A DNA stretch of 64,000 nt from Muribaculaceae bacterium. Lineage in GTDB: Bacteria > Bacteroidota > Bacteroidia > Bacteroidales > Muribaculaceae. Positions 36,444 through 45,591 of the stretch are shown here, piece after piece; the stretch's first letter is position 1, and the number at the start of each line of letters is the position of its first letter. The stretch is taken from NCBI GenBank assembly GCA_017626045.1, contig JAGAJP010000056.1, positions 1 through 64,000 on the forward strand, given 5' to 3'. The position numbers and the translations under genes were made by a program. The notes below the pieces were generated by a model, which saw only the letters and a program-made list of their open reading frames with translations, did not search any database and was not told the origin of the DNA.

Positions 36444-39400
36444 ATGAAACGCATATTATTAGCAGGACTGGCATGCCTCGCGTCTGCCCATGCCTTTGCC
36501 GACGCCCCGTTGTGGCTTCGTGATGTGGCTGTCTCGCCCGACGGCAAATCCATCGCATTCACTTATAAGGGGGATATCTATTCAGTGTCGCCCTCCGGCG
36601 GAGAGGCGCGGCAGCTCACCTCCGACAAGGCTTTTGACTCGAAACCTGTCTGGACTCCCGACAGCCGGAGGATTGTATTCAGAAGCGACCGCGAGGGTAG
36701 CGACGACATCTTCATCATGAACGCCAACGGCGGCGGCGTGGTGAGGCTCACTACCTCGAGCGTTTCCGAGCAGCCCCTTGCATTCCTGAATGACTCGACA
36801 CTTCTCTTTTCGGCAAACGTGATGCCTGCCATGACATCGGCGCAGGCTCCGATTCTTGCCCAGACATACCGACTGAACATCAACAGACCCGGCACCCGCC
36901 CGAAGATGTTCCTGTCGATGCCGATGCTTTTCTCTTCCGCCGGCCGCGACGGCAGAATCATCTTCACCGACAAGAAGGGTTATGAGGATCCGTTCAGAAA
37001 ACATGAGCGCAGCAGCGGCACCAACGATATATGGCTGTATGACAACGGCGATTTCCGTCAGCTCACGAATTTCAACGGTCATGACCGCAATGCGGTGTGG
37101 GCGCCCGGAAAAGACAGTTTCTATTACCTCTCGGAAGAGGACGGCACGCTAAACGTGTATGCGGCGACTCTCGACGGCGCAAAAAGAAAACTGACATCTT
37201 TTGAGAAACATCCCGTGAGAAACCTGTCGGTCTCCGACGGCGGTCTCATGGCGTTCAGCTGGGACGGGGAGATATACACTCTCACCGAGGGTGGACAGCC
37301 TGCAAAACTGAATGTGGAGATTATTGCCGACGATTACGACAGAGACCTGGTGAAACGTTATGACCGCAGCGGCGCATCAAGCTTCTTCGCCGCTCCGAAA
37401 GGCAATGAACTCGCGATAGTGATTCGCGGTGATATTTACGTGACGGATGTCAAGTACAAGACTACCAAGCGTATTACCGACACTCCCGATCAGGAGCGCA
37501 CTGTCAGCATTTCGCCCGACGGGCGCACGATGGTGTATGATTCAGACCGTGACGGCTACTGGCAGCTTTTCACGGCGAAGATTAAGAATGACGGTGAAAA
37601 ACAGTTCGCATACGCCACGGAGATAGTGGAGGAGCCTCTTTATAAATGCGAGACAAGCGCCATGCAGCCCCTCTTCAGTCCCGATGGCAAGAAAGTGGCT
37701 TTCCTTGAGAATCGCTCGGAACTTAAAGTGATAGACCTTGATACCAAGAAGGTTACAACCGCCCTCGACGGCAAGTATAACTATTCTTATGCCGACGGCG
37801 ACCAGTCGTTTTCATGGAGTCCCGACAGCCGCTGGCTGCTGATGAACTATATCGGCGAGGGTGGCTGGAACAATACCGACATTGCGCTTGTAAAGGCGGA
37901 CGGCTCTGAGGTAATCGACCTGACGGAGAGCGGTTTCAGCGACGGTAATCCGCAGTGGGTGCTCGACGGCAAGGCGATTGCCTACGAAACGGCGAAATAT
38001 GGTATGAAGAATACCGGAAGCTGGGGCAACCAGAGCGATATCGTGCTGATGGCTCTCGACGGCGAGGCCTGGGACGACTTCAACATGACCGAGGAGGAGG
38101 CTGCACTTAAGGAGAATGCGGAGAAAGACGATAAGGATGGCTCCGAATCAGACTCCGACAGCAAGGATAAGAAGAAAGACAAGAAGGATAAGAAGAAGGA
38201 TAAGAAGGATGCCGACAAGGAGAAGGAGAAAAAATTTGTTCCGGATCTCGCCAACCGCCGGTATCGCACCAAACGGCTTACCCGCAACTCAGCGCTCATC
38301 GGAGATTTCTTCCTTTCGCCAAAGGGCGACAAACTGTATTACACGGCGTCAAGCACCGAGGGAAAGAGAAATCTCTATTGCCGCAATCTAAAGAAAGACG
38401 AGGTGAGTGTGGTGTCGTCGGGAGTATATGGTTTTGATCCAGACGCAAAGGGTGAGAACCTCTTTCTCTGGGGCAGTGGCGGCATCAGCAAGATGTCGCT
38501 GGATTCCGAGAAGTCGGAGCCGGTGGAATACGAGGCGCTATACGACAGGAAACCGTCGAAGGAGCGTGAGTATATATACGACCACATGCTGCGTCAGGTC
38601 AACGACAAGTTCTACGACGAGAAGCTCCACGGTGTGGACTGGGCATATTATGGCGACCACTACCGTAAGTTCCTTCCTTATGTATCCAACAACCGTGACT
38701 TCGCCGAACTCCTGAGCGAGATTCTCGGCGAGCTCAACGCCTCTCATACCGGCGGAAGATGTTATGGCAGCGGTCCAAGCCTTTCCACCGCTTCGCTCGG
38801 TGCGTATTTCGATGAATCATACGACGGCGAGGGCCTTAAGGTGGAGGAAGTAATCGCGCGCGGTCCCCTCTCCACACGGCAGGCTGCCGTGAAGGCGGGT
38901 GATGTGATCCTCGCCATTGACGGAGAGTCGATCGCACCCGGACAAGACGTCAATCCCATGCTTGAAGGCAAGTCGGGGAAGAAAGTGCTGTTGAAGGTCA
39001 AGGCTTCCGATGGCAAGACCCGCGAGGTTACAGTAAGACCTGTGTCGCTTGGTGCGCTTTCCTCTCTCAGCTATGACCGCTGGGTGGAACGCAACGAGGC
39101 TTTGGTCGACAGCCTGTCGGGTGGCAGAATCGGCTATATTCATGTCGAGGGGATGAATACCGAAAGTTATCAGAACGCCTACGACCGACTGCTCGGAAAA
39201 TACCGCAACTGCGATGCAGTGGTGGTGGACACCCGGTATAACGGCGGCGGCTGGCTCCACAACGACCTTGCCATCCTTCTTGGCGGCAAGGAATATGCGC
39301 GCTATGCGCCTCGTGGCCGTTATATCGGCAGCGAGCCTTTCGCACAGTGGAACAAACCGTCGGTTATGCTCGTGAACGAGTGTAACTACAGCGATGCTTC

Positions 39401-39677
39401 CGGTACTCCATACGTTTACAAGACTCTCGGAATCGGCGATGTGGTGGGAGCGCCTATTCCCGGCACTATGACCGCAGTATGGTGGGAGACCCAGATTGAT
39501 CCGTCGCTCGTCTTCGGTATTCCGCAGGTAACAAACCTTGATGTGAACGGCGAGCCGCTTGAAAACAAGCAGCTGAATCCGGATGTAGTGGTTTTCAACG
39601 CTCCGGCGGAGGTTGTGCAGGGCAGAGACCGCCAGCTCGAGGAGTCTGTCAATCACCTGTTGAAAAAACTTAAATAA
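36444..39677 (+). CDS. Tricorn-like S41 protease with PD40 propeller and PDZ domain
   Basis: A 1077-residue exported protease. Signal peptide 1-19; two runs of PD40/WD40-like repeats (about 20-330 and 340-545, for example SPDGKSIAFTYKGD and SPDGRTMVYDSDRDG); a Lys/Asp/Glu low-complexity stretch (about 555-592); a PDZ domain (about 770-865) and the S41 tail-specific protease core (about 873-1015). The nucleophile is probably Ser983 in VNECNYSDASGTPY. The domain order matches the tricorn protease group, which degrades peptides; in Bacteroidales it is periplasmic. Single gene behind a promoter at 36411. Confidence 0.85.
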   Translation: MKRILLAGLACLASAHAFADAPLWLRDVAVSPDGKSIAFTYKGDIYSVSPSGGEARQLTSDKAFDSKPVWTPDSRRIVFRSDREGSDDIFIMNANGGGVVRLTTSSVSEQPLAFLNDSTLLFSANVMPAMTSAQAPILAQTYRLNINRPGTRPKMFLSMPMLFSSAGRDGRIIFTDKKGYEDPFRKHERSSGTNDIWLYDNGDFRQLTNFNGHDRNAVWAPGKDSFYYLSEEDGTLNVYAATLDGAKRKLTSFEKHPVRNLSVSDGGLMAFSWDGEIYTLTEGGQPAKLNVEIIADDYDRDLVKRYDRSGASSFFAAPKGNELAIVIRGDIYVTDVKYKTTKRITDTPDQERTVSISPDGRTMVYDSDRDGYWQLFTAKIKNDGEKQFAYATEIVEEPLYKCETSAMQPLFSPDGKKVAFLENRSELKVIDLDTKKVTTALDGKYNYSYADGDQSFSWSPDSRWLLMNYIGEGGWNNTDIALVKADGSEVIDLTESGFSDGNPQWVLDGKAIAYETAKYGMKNTGSWGNQSDIVLMALDGEAWDDFNMTEEEAALKENAEKDDKDGSESDSDSKDKKKDKKDKKKDKKDADKEKEKKFVPDLANRRYRTKRLTRNSALIGDFFLSPKGDKLYYTASSTEGKRNLYCRNLKKDEVSVVSSGVYGFDPDAKGENLFLWGSGGISKMSLDSEKSEPVEYEALYDRKPSKEREYIYDHMLRQVNDKFYDEKLHGVDWAYYGDHYRKFLPYVSNNRDFAELLSEILGELNASHTGGRCYGSGPSLSTASLGAYFDESYDGEGLKVEEVIARGPLSTRQAAVKAGDVILAIDGESIAPGQDVNPMLEGKSGKKVLLKVKASDGKTREVTVRPVSLGALSSLSYDRWVERNEALVDSLSGGRIGYIHVEGMNTESYQNAYDRLLGKYRNCDAVVVDTRYNGGGWLHNDLAILLGGKEYARYAPRGRYIGSEPFAQWNKPSVMLVNECNYSDASGTPYVYKTLGIGDVVGAPIPGTMTAVWWETQIDPSLVFGIPQVTNLDVNGEPLENKQLNPDVVVFNAPAEVVQGRDRQLEESVNHLLKKLK

Positions 39678-39716
39678 ATGCATAATTCATAATGCATAAT
39701 TCATAATGCATAATTA
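39677..39716. repeat. AT-rich dispersed repeat behind the S41 gene
   Basis: ATGCATAATTCATA occurs twice and ATGCATAATTA once, starting at the last base of the S41 stop codon. Same type as at 2779 and 25764. Confidence 0.65.
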
Positions 39717-39720
39717 GCCC

Positions 39721-39763
39721 GGACGAGGATTTCACTGGGGGCGAGGATTTACAAATCCTCGCA
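39721..39763. repeat. GC-rich palindromic dispersed element, copy 4
   Basis: GGACGAGGATTTCACTGGGG and then GCGAGGATTTACAAATCCTCGC: the second part is a palindrome of 10-bp arms. It lies directly behind the AT-rich repeat at 39677-39716, so both repeat types are stacked here. Confidence 0.7.
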
Positions 39764-39795
39764 ATTTAGCACTTTAGCATAAACCCTAAAAAATA

Positions 39796-39837
39796 AAAGC
39801 AGCATCGGCTAAAACAAGTCAGGTGCTGCTTTTTTAT
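39796..39837. terminator. Terminator before the DUF389 gene
   Basis: AAAAGCAGCA (39796-39805) pairs perfectly with 39825-39834, followed by a T run on the plus strand; A-rich sequence to the left also makes it usable on the minus strand. It probably ends the S41 transcript. Confidence 0.75.
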
Positions 39838-39931
39838 CAAGTTTTTCTTCCCTATAACCTCAACTTTTTCAAAGGGATTGGCGTTGAAATTATGATAGGC
39901 GCATGTGTGTCGTATAATTTCATTATAGACG

Positions 39932-41293
39932 ATGGGTAAGAATTTCATAAACAGGCTTTCAACCTTCTTAATCAATTATTTCTCTTTTTCGGGTCAGCTT
40001 GTAAGCCAGCAAGATGCGGAGGCGGCAATTCGCGACGGAGTGTCTTTCCGAGGCACCAACATCGTGATTCTGGTACTCGCCATCCTCATTGCATCTCTTG
40101 GTCTTAACACCAACTCTACGGCGGTGATCATCGGCGCCATGCTCATCTCACCCCTCATGGGGCCTATCATCGGTGTGGGGCTCGGTGTCGGCATCCATGA
40201 CTTCGAGCTTATCCGCCGAAGCCTTCGCAACCTTATTATGGCAGCCGGTTTTTCGGTGCTCGCGTCCACTCTGTTTTTTCTCATCTCTCCGGTCAACGAG
40301 CAACACAGCGAACTTCTCGCCCGCACTTCTCCTACCATCTACGATGTGCTTATCGGCTTTGTGGGCGGTGGTGCCGGGATTGTGGCTTTGGGAAGCACCA
40401 GCAAGGGAAACGTCATCCCGGGCGTGGCGATCGCCACGGCGCTGATGCCGCCGCTATGTACCGCCGGCTACGGACTCGCCACGTGGCAACTCTCATATTT
40501 CTTCGGTGCCTTCTATCTCTTCCTCATCAATTCCATCTATATCGCGTTTGCTACTTTCATCGGTGTTAAACTGATGAAATACAAGAGTGTAGACGCAGTT
40601 GACCCGGCGCGGTCGAAAAAGGTGATGCGGATTGTATACGCTTTGGCTATCTTCACCATGCTGCCAAGCATATATCTCACATACAATATGCTTCGCTATA
40701 ACCGTTTTACCACCGATGCCGACCGTTTCATCACTCACGAGTGCGATTTCCCGGACACACAGGTATTGAGCCGGAAGGCATACTACAAGGACCGTCAGAA
40801 GTATCTCAACATCACCCTCATCGGTCGTCCGATGCCCCTTGACTCGCTTAAGACGGCGCTGTCGCCGAAACTCCGTTATTATGGACTTGCGGGCACACAC
40901 CTGTCGTTCATCCAGGGAGGTGTGTATGAGCGTGCCGCCGCCAACACTTCGGTCAATACGGATCTTGAAGACATTTACCACACCACGCAGAGCACCATCT
41001 CGCGCCAGCAATCCACTATCGATTCCCTCCAGAACGTGATAGCCATGGATAAAATGGCGTCAGACGCCGCCAAGGAGGTGTCGCCCGAGATAAAGGCATT
41101 GTTCCCAAGAGTAAGAAACATCGGCATCAGCACCACCGTCTTCTCCAACCCGGAGACAGGCGCGGCTGACACCGCCACCGTGGCAATAATCCGTCTCTCC
41201 GGCGGCATGACGAGGTCCGACCGCACACGCCTCGCCGGCTACCTCGAGGCGCGCCTCGGCCGCTCCCCCGTCCGCATCATAGAAGAGCGCTGA
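39932..41293 (+). CDS. DUF389 (TIGR00341) membrane protein
   Basis: A 453-residue protein with an N-terminal membrane domain (about six helices between residues 45 and 255) and a soluble C-terminal half. The family block NSTAVIIGAMLISPLMGPIIGVGLG is at about residues 62-86, followed by GNVIPGVAIATALMPPLCTAGYGLA. DUF389 proteins are widespread but have no settled role. The C-terminal part has a coiled stretch (STISRQQSTIDSLQNVI) and a final domain ending RLGRSPVRIIEER. Single gene. Confidence 0.87.
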   Translation: MGKNFINRLSTFLINYFSFSGQLVSQQDAEAAIRDGVSFRGTNIVILVLAILIASLGLNTNSTAVIIGAMLISPLMGPIIGVGLGVGIHDFELIRRSLRNLIMAAGFSVLASTLFFLISPVNEQHSELLARTSPTIYDVLIGFVGGGAGIVALGSTSKGNVIPGVAIATALMPPLCTAGYGLATWQLSYFFGAFYLFLINSIYIAFATFIGVKLMKYKSVDAVDPARSKKVMRIVYALAIFTMLPSIYLTYNMLRYNRFTTDADRFITHECDFPDTQVLSRKAYYKDRQKYLNITLIGRPMPLDSLKTALSPKLRYYGLAGTHLSFIQGGVYERAAANTSVNTDLEDIYHTTQSTISRQQSTIDSLQNVIAMDKMASDAAKEVSPEIKALFPRVRNIGISTTVFSNPETGAADTATVAIIRLSGGMTRSDRTRLAGYLEARLGRSPVRIIEER

Positions 41294-41341
41294 TGTCGCC
41301 CCGAAACCTGCGCACTGCAGGTAAATCCCGAAGCCCTATAG

Positions 41342-41421
41342 GTGCGTACTATAGGCAAAATCAATATTCTGAAAAGTGCGTACTATAGGTAAATTTGACC
41401 TTTTGAAAGGTGCGTACTATA
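41342..41421. repeat. 34-bp spaced direct repeat (GTGCGTACTATA, three copies)
   Basis: GTGCGTACTATA occurs at 41342, 41376 and 41410, exactly 34 bases apart; the first two also share AGG and a related AAA/TGAAA spacer. Three degenerate units of a 34-bp tandem repeat lie between the DUF389 gene and a broken small gene. Confidence 0.7.
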
Positions 41422-41470
41422 AAAAAGACGCCGACACCCTCTACATCCCGGCCTATATGACCTTCTGCCT

Positions 41471-41718
41471 TTAGGCATGGTGGTCTGAGGTCTCCCTCAA
41501 CTCCTTTATGAGCTCCTCTATTATATAGTCGTCGCTCATTAGTTGTAAGCCATATTTTGGTTCAGACATTTGTTTATATATCTGTGTGGTATAATATAAA
41601 TCGAGAGCCCGCTCCGGAGTGATCCGGAGATGCCCAGTTTGCGCGCACCGCTTTCAATCGCCATTACAGCGAAATGAATTTTGCGGTATGCTTCATTATC
41701 TTTAACCATAAATATCAT
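41471..41718 (-). pseudogene. Broken small gene (possible DUF3791-like protein)
   Basis: On the minus strand the frame from ATG 41718 reads MIFMVKDNEAYRKIHFAVMA, then IESGARKLGISGS, and ends 59 residues on at 41539. From about 41620 another frame (no start of its own) reads PERALDLYYTTQIYKQMSEP and goes on through DDYIIEELIKELRE to a stop at 41471. Both parts look like real protein and join into one ~80-residue protein if one frame shift near 41610-41635 is corrected. The parts resemble small DUF3791-type proteins often found with toxin-like partners in Bacteroidales; that assignment is tentative. A TACCTTTG box is at 41748-41755. Confidence 0.5.
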
Positions 41719-41721
41719 GTT

Positions 41722-41877
41722 TTTATTTATGAGTAGTGTCTATCCCACAAAGGTATAACAAATTTTCTAAACTTTGGGTATTTAGGGAAGAATTTTTTCT
41801 TGCGCCATTGTCTTTCCCGATTAGTCATGTCGGATCTTTATAGCATGGAATGTGGTGGGAGAGTGAGGGAATATGAA
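41722..41877. other. Gap without a gene before eda
   Basis: I see no gene here. It holds the TACCTTTG box (41748-41755, minus strand) of the broken small gene and AT-rich sequence up to the eda terminator. Confidence 0.4.
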
Positions 41878-41908
41878 AAGGAGGGACGGCCTGGGGCTGT
41901 CCCTCCTT
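41878..41908 (-). terminator. Terminator after eda
   Basis: AAGGAGGGAC (41878-41887) pairs with 41899-41908; on the minus strand TTTT follows. It lies 19 bases downstream of eda. Confidence 0.7.
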
Positions 41909-41927
41909 GGGTATGGGGTAGGGGTGA

Positions 41928-42593
41928 TTAGCGGAGTTTGGCTATCACGGCGAGTGCCTCGCGGCATTTGTCGGTGACATACTGCCAGTCTTTGGCTGCT
42001 ACCTTGTCTTTCGGGAAGAGCTTGGAGCCCATGCCTACGCAATATACGCCGGCTGCGAACCAGCCCTTGAGGTTCTCTTCCGTCGGCTCTACACCGCCGG
42101 TCACCATCAGTTTGGACCAGGGCATCGGCGCGAGAAGTCCCTTCACGAACTTAGGCCCGAGCACGTCGCCGGGGAAAACCTTGCAGAGCTCGCAGCCCAC
42201 TTCCTGAGCGTTGCCGACCTCCGAGATGCTGCCACAGCCGGGTGTGTAGGGCACCTGACGACGGTTGCACACCTTGGCGATCTCCGGGTTGAAGAGCGGA
42301 CCAACCACGAAGCATGCTCCCAACTGCATGTAGAGCGACGCGGTGCCAGGTTCTACGACCGAACCCACGCCCACCGCCATGTCGGGGCATTCCTTTGCGG
42401 CAAACTTCACCACTTCTTCGAAAATCTCATGCGCATAGTCGCCGCGGTTGGTGAACTCGAAGGCGCGAACACCGCCGTCGTAGCATGCCTTTACCACAGC
42501 CTTGGCAACCTCGGCGTCCTTGTGGTAGAACACCGGCACCATCGGCGCCTCGGCGATTTTCGCCATTACCTGTTGCTTATCAAATCTTGCCAT
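41928..42593 (-). CDS. eda: 2-keto-3-deoxy-6-phosphogluconate aldolase (KDPG aldolase)
   Basis: A 221-residue class I aldolase that splits KDPG to pyruvate and glyceraldehyde-3-phosphate. The Schiff-base Lys is 138 in CKVFPGD and the general-base Glu is 46 in AFEFTNRG, the pattern of the Bacteroidales branch of this family. Also visible are [10 protein letters not shown] and [12 protein letters not shown]. It follows kdgK by 19 bases in one operon, giving the last two steps from 2-keto-3-deoxygluconate (from uronic acids). Confidence 0.92.
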   Translation of the reverse strand: MARFDKQQVMAKIAEAPMVPVFYHKDAEVAKAVVKACYDGGVRAFEFTNRGDYAHEIFEEVVKFAAKECPDMAVGVGSVVEPGTASLYMQLGACFVVGPLFNPEIAKVCNRRQVPYTPGCGSISEVGNAQEVGCELCKVFPGDVLGPKFVKGLLAPMPWSKLMVTGGVEPTEENLKGWFAAGVYCVGMGSKLFPKDKVAAKDWQYVTDKCREALAVIAKLR

Positions 42594-42612
42594 TTCAATC
42601 AGAAATTTAAAT

Positions 42613-43635
42613 TTAACGCTGCACCCTGCCGTTGGCGCTGCCGCCGGCGAGAGCCTCTACCTCTGCGACGCTCACGAGATTGAAGTCGCCGTTGATGGTG
42701 TGCTTAAGAGCGGAAGCCGCAACAGCAAACTCAAGAGCCTCGCCCTGGGTCGGCTTGTTGAGAAGTCCGTAGATAAGTCCTCCCGAGAAGGAGTCGCCGC
42801 CGCCTACGCGGTCTACGATAGGATTGATGTCGTAACGCTTTGACTCGTAGAACTCCTTGCCGTCATAGATCATAGCCTTCCAGCCGTTGTGGGTGGCAGA
42901 GAATGACTCGCGGAGGGTAGACACCACATACTTGAAGCCGAACTCCTTCGCCATAGCCTGGAATATTCCCTTGTAGCCTTCGGCAGAAGTCTCGCCTGCC
43001 TCAACGTCGGCGTCGGGCTTGAAGCCGAGGCAGAGCTCAGCGTCTTCCTCGTTGCCGATGCAAACGTCCACATACTGCATGAGGGGGCGCATGATAGACT
43101 GAGCCTTCTCCTTTGTCCACAGTTTCTTGCGGAAGTTAAGGTCTACCGAAACAGTAACGCCGTGGCGCTTGGCTGCCTCGCAGGCAAGTCTGGTCAGTTC
43201 GGCAGCCTTGTCGCTGATGGCGGGGGTGATGCCGCTCCAGTGGAACCAGTCGGCTCCCTCCATGATTGCGTCGAAGTCGAAGTCCGACGGATCTGCCTCT
43301 GCAATCGACGAGCCGGCGCGGTCGTAGATTACTTTCGAGGGGCGCATCGAGGCCCCTGTCTCGCAGTAGTAGATACCCACGCGGTCACCGCCTCTGGCGA
43401 TATACTGCGTGTCCACTCCATAGCGGCGCAGCGCGTTGACTGCAGCCTGTCCGATTTCATGAGTAGGCAGTTTGGTTACAAACTTTGCGTCCATACCGTA
43501 GTTGGCGCAACTAACTGCGACATTGGCCTCGCCACCACCAAAGATGACTTCGAAGTCGTCGCACTGTACAAATCGTCGGTTTCCTGCCGGCGAAAGACGG
43601 AGCATGATCTCTCCTAAGGTTATTATTCGTTTCAT
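42613..43635 (-). CDS. kdgK: 2-dehydro-3-deoxygluconokinase (PfkB-family sugar kinase)
   Basis: A 340-residue ribokinase-like kinase. The N-terminal [15 protein letters not shown] (first PfkB signature) and [17 protein letters not shown] (second signature, catalytic Asp) are present. With the KDPG aldolase gene directly after it, the substrate is most likely 2-keto-3-deoxygluconate. The gene starts four bases from its promoter box (43640-43647), so its mRNA should be leaderless. Confidence 0.9.
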   Translation of the reverse strand: MKRIITLGEIMLRLSPAGNRRFVQCDDFEVIFGGGEANVAVSCANYGMDAKFVTKLPTHEIGQAAVNALRRYGVDTQYIARGGDRVGIYYCETGASMRPSKVIYDRAGSSIAEADPSDFDFDAIMEGADWFHWSGITPAISDKAAELTRLACEAAKRHGVTVSVDLNFRKKLWTKEKAQSIMRPLMQYVDVCIGNEEDAELCLGFKPDADVEAGETSAEGYKGIFQAMAKEFGFKYVVSTLRESFSATHNGWKAMIYDGKEFYESKRYDINPIVDRVGGGDSFSGGLIYGLLNKPTQGEALEFAVAASALKHTINGDFNLVSVAEVEALAGGSANGRVQR

Positions 43636-43639
43636 AACG

Positions 43640-43670
43640 CAAATTTAAGCAAATATTTGCAAACATCAAA
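43640..43670 (-). promoter_or_regulatory. Promoter of kdgK-eda, abutting the start codon
   Basis: On the minus strand TTTG (43667-43670), a 19-base spacer and TAAATTTG (43640-43647) match the consensus. Only CGTT separates the box from ATG 43635. Confidence 0.75.
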
Positions 43671-43738
43671 TTATTACATAAGAAAAAATTTAAAATTCCG
43701 TTTCTTCTATAGCGTCCGTTTTCAGCGGCATTTATATT

Positions 43739-44473
43739 ATGAATCAGAGTTTTTATCCCGACAAGACCCGTGTTGTTGCTTTCCTGCTGTTGATAGTCAG
43801 CGGGTTGGTGCCGGCGTATGCCCGTTGGGGTGAAAAGGTGCCAAACCGTCAGTATGCCGACCTCAAGCGTTGGCACTGGGGCTTTTCGGTGGGTACGCAT
43901 GTGCAGGACATGAACTTCACCCACTCCGGATATGTCACCGACGACGGCCGGCAGTGGCAGGTGGAGGTCCCTTCCTTCTCTCCCGGTTTCAACGCCACCG
44001 TGCTCGGCGACCTCCGGCTGCACAAACACCTTAACCTCAGACTCTCTCCCGGTATGTATTTCGGGTCAAAGACAGTGCAGATGCTCGACTATGTGTCGGG
44101 CGACAAGGAGGTGCAAGATATAAAGAGCGCTCTCGTGGTGATTCCCCTCGACCTGAAGATTTCAGGCGACCGGCTCCACAACACGCGCCCCTACGTTACG
44201 GTAGGGGCAATGGGAGTGCTCGACATCTCGAAGAAAAGGTCCGACCCTATAGTGACAAAAGGATTCGACACTATGCTCACCGTGGGGCTCGGATGCGATT
44301 TCTATCTCCCCTTCTTCAAGTTCTGCCCGGAGATAAAGTTCTGCTTCGGACTTACCGACATATTGAAGCACGACCGTCCGGACCTTGACGAGAATCCCCA
44401 GATCTACGACATCACACGCTCCCTGTCCAAGGTGAAGAGCAATATGGTGGTCGTATCTTTCTATTTTGAATAG
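43739..44473 (+). CDS. porT: PorT-family outer-membrane protein (T9SS)
   Basis: A 244-residue outer-membrane protein with a signal peptide (near residues 9-28, ending AYA) and about eight beta strands, e.g. HWGFSVGTHVQDMNF, HLNLRLSPGMYFG and MVVVSFYFE at the end. This matches PorT, a beta-barrel needed for type IX secretion. It starts the porT-porP-gldKLMN run, and porP overlaps or directly follows it. The assignment rests on length, strand pattern and neighbourhood. Confidence 0.83.
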   Translation: MNQSFYPDKTRVVAFLLLIVSGLVPAYARWGEKVPNRQYADLKRWHWGFSVGTHVQDMNFTHSGYVTDDGRQWQVEVPSFSPGFNATVLGDLRLHKHLNLRLSPGMYFGSKTVQMLDYVSGDKEVQDIKSALVVIPLDLKISGDRLHNTRPYVTVGAMGVLDISKKRSDPIVTKGFDTMLTVGLGCDFYLPFFKFCPEIKFCFGLTDILKHDRPDLDENPQIYDITRSLSKVKSNMVVVSFYFE

Positions 44474-44498
44474 CATCTATATTTTGAACTGTATCTGT

Positions 44499-45533
44499 AT
44501 GGCAAGCATAAAATCATGGATTAAGGCATTATTCTCCTCTATCGGGCTGCCGGCACTTCCTGCGGCGCTGCTTGCCGTGTGTATCGCAGTTCCCGACACT
44601 TACGCGCAGACCGATCCCATATATTCGCAGTCATGGGCACTTCCCACTCTCTACAACCCTGCCGCCGCAGGGTCGACCGACTTCCTCCGAATCCGCGGAG
44701 CCGGGAGGCTGCAGTGGGTGGGTATCGAGAATGCCCCGAAAAGCTTCACCGCCGCCGCCGATATCCCCTTCAAACTTTTCAACCGTCGCTGGGGTGGAGG
44801 GGTCAACATCACTCAGGAGGGTATAGGACTTTTCTCAAACACGTACGTCAACGGGCAGATATCCGGAAGACTGAAGGCTTTCGGCGGCGAAATGTCGATC
44901 GGACTGCAGGTGGGATATTTCGGATCCTCCTTCAAGGGCTCAGAGGTGTATATCCCCGACGATGACGACTATCATGATTCCAACGACCCTGCGATTCCGA
45001 AGCAGGACGTGGGTGGCGGCTCCATCGACTTCGGTGTCGGAATCATGTATACCCATCCCAAATTCCATGTCGGCATCTCCGCGCTCCATCCGGCGTCGCC
45101 TAAAGTGAAACTCAATACCCAGGGCTCCACTTCATCGTCTGCCACTTCCGACAATCATGAATTTGAAACTTATGTTAAGAGCTCGTTCTATTTGACCGCC
45201 GGAAGCAATATTCCGATAAAAAACACGTTGATAGAATTGCAGCCCGACCTCTTGCTCGGATACAGCGCCAAGACCTTTTCAGGCGTTCTGTCGGTAAAGG
45301 GATGGTATAACAAACTCTTTTTCGCAGGCCTCGCCTACAGATGGAACGACGCTGTGTCGGTCAATCTCGGAGCCGAATTCAAGAACTTCATCCTCGGGTA
45401 TTCATACGACATCCCCGTCACGAAGATACTGAAGGCCTCAAGCGGAAGCCACGAGGTGGTGATAGGCTATCGGCTCAAACTTGACTTCAAGGGCAAGAAC
45501 CGAAACAGACACAGGAGCATAAGGCTGATGTGA
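44499..45533 (+). CDS. porP: PorP/SprF-family T9SS outer-membrane protein
   Basis: A 344-residue PorP/SprF-type barrel. The N-terminus is a long signal (MASIKSWIKALF to VPDTYAQ) and the mature protein starts TDPIYSQSWALPTLYNPAAAGS, the family's N-terminal signature (YNPA). The end is LDFKGKNRNRHRSIRLM. PorP/SprF proteins link the T9SS to the cell surface. The start ATG 44499 is preferred; the open frame upstream overlaps porT. Confidence 0.88.
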   Translation: MASIKSWIKALFSSIGLPALPAALLAVCIAVPDTYAQTDPIYSQSWALPTLYNPAAAGSTDFLRIRGAGRLQWVGIENAPKSFTAAADIPFKLFNRRWGGGVNITQEGIGLFSNTYVNGQISGRLKAFGGEMSIGLQVGYFGSSFKGSEVYIPDDDDYHDSNDPAIPKQDVGGGSIDFGVGIMYTHPKFHVGISALHPASPKVKLNTQGSTSSSATSDNHEFETYVKSSFYLTAGSNIPIKNTLIELQPDLLLGYSAKTFSGVLSVKGWYNKLFFAGLAYRWNDAVSVNLGAEFKNFILGYSYDIPVTKILKASSGSHEVVIGYRLKLDFKGKNRNRHRSIRLM

Positions 45534-45591
45534 CACACAAATAACAATGCAGTTTAGACAACTTCAACGCATACATTTCAACTTCAATATA

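Noticed and set aside
41342..41421. A CRISPR array
   Set aside because: Only three 12-base repeats with degenerate, partly similar spacers, and no cas gene in the window.
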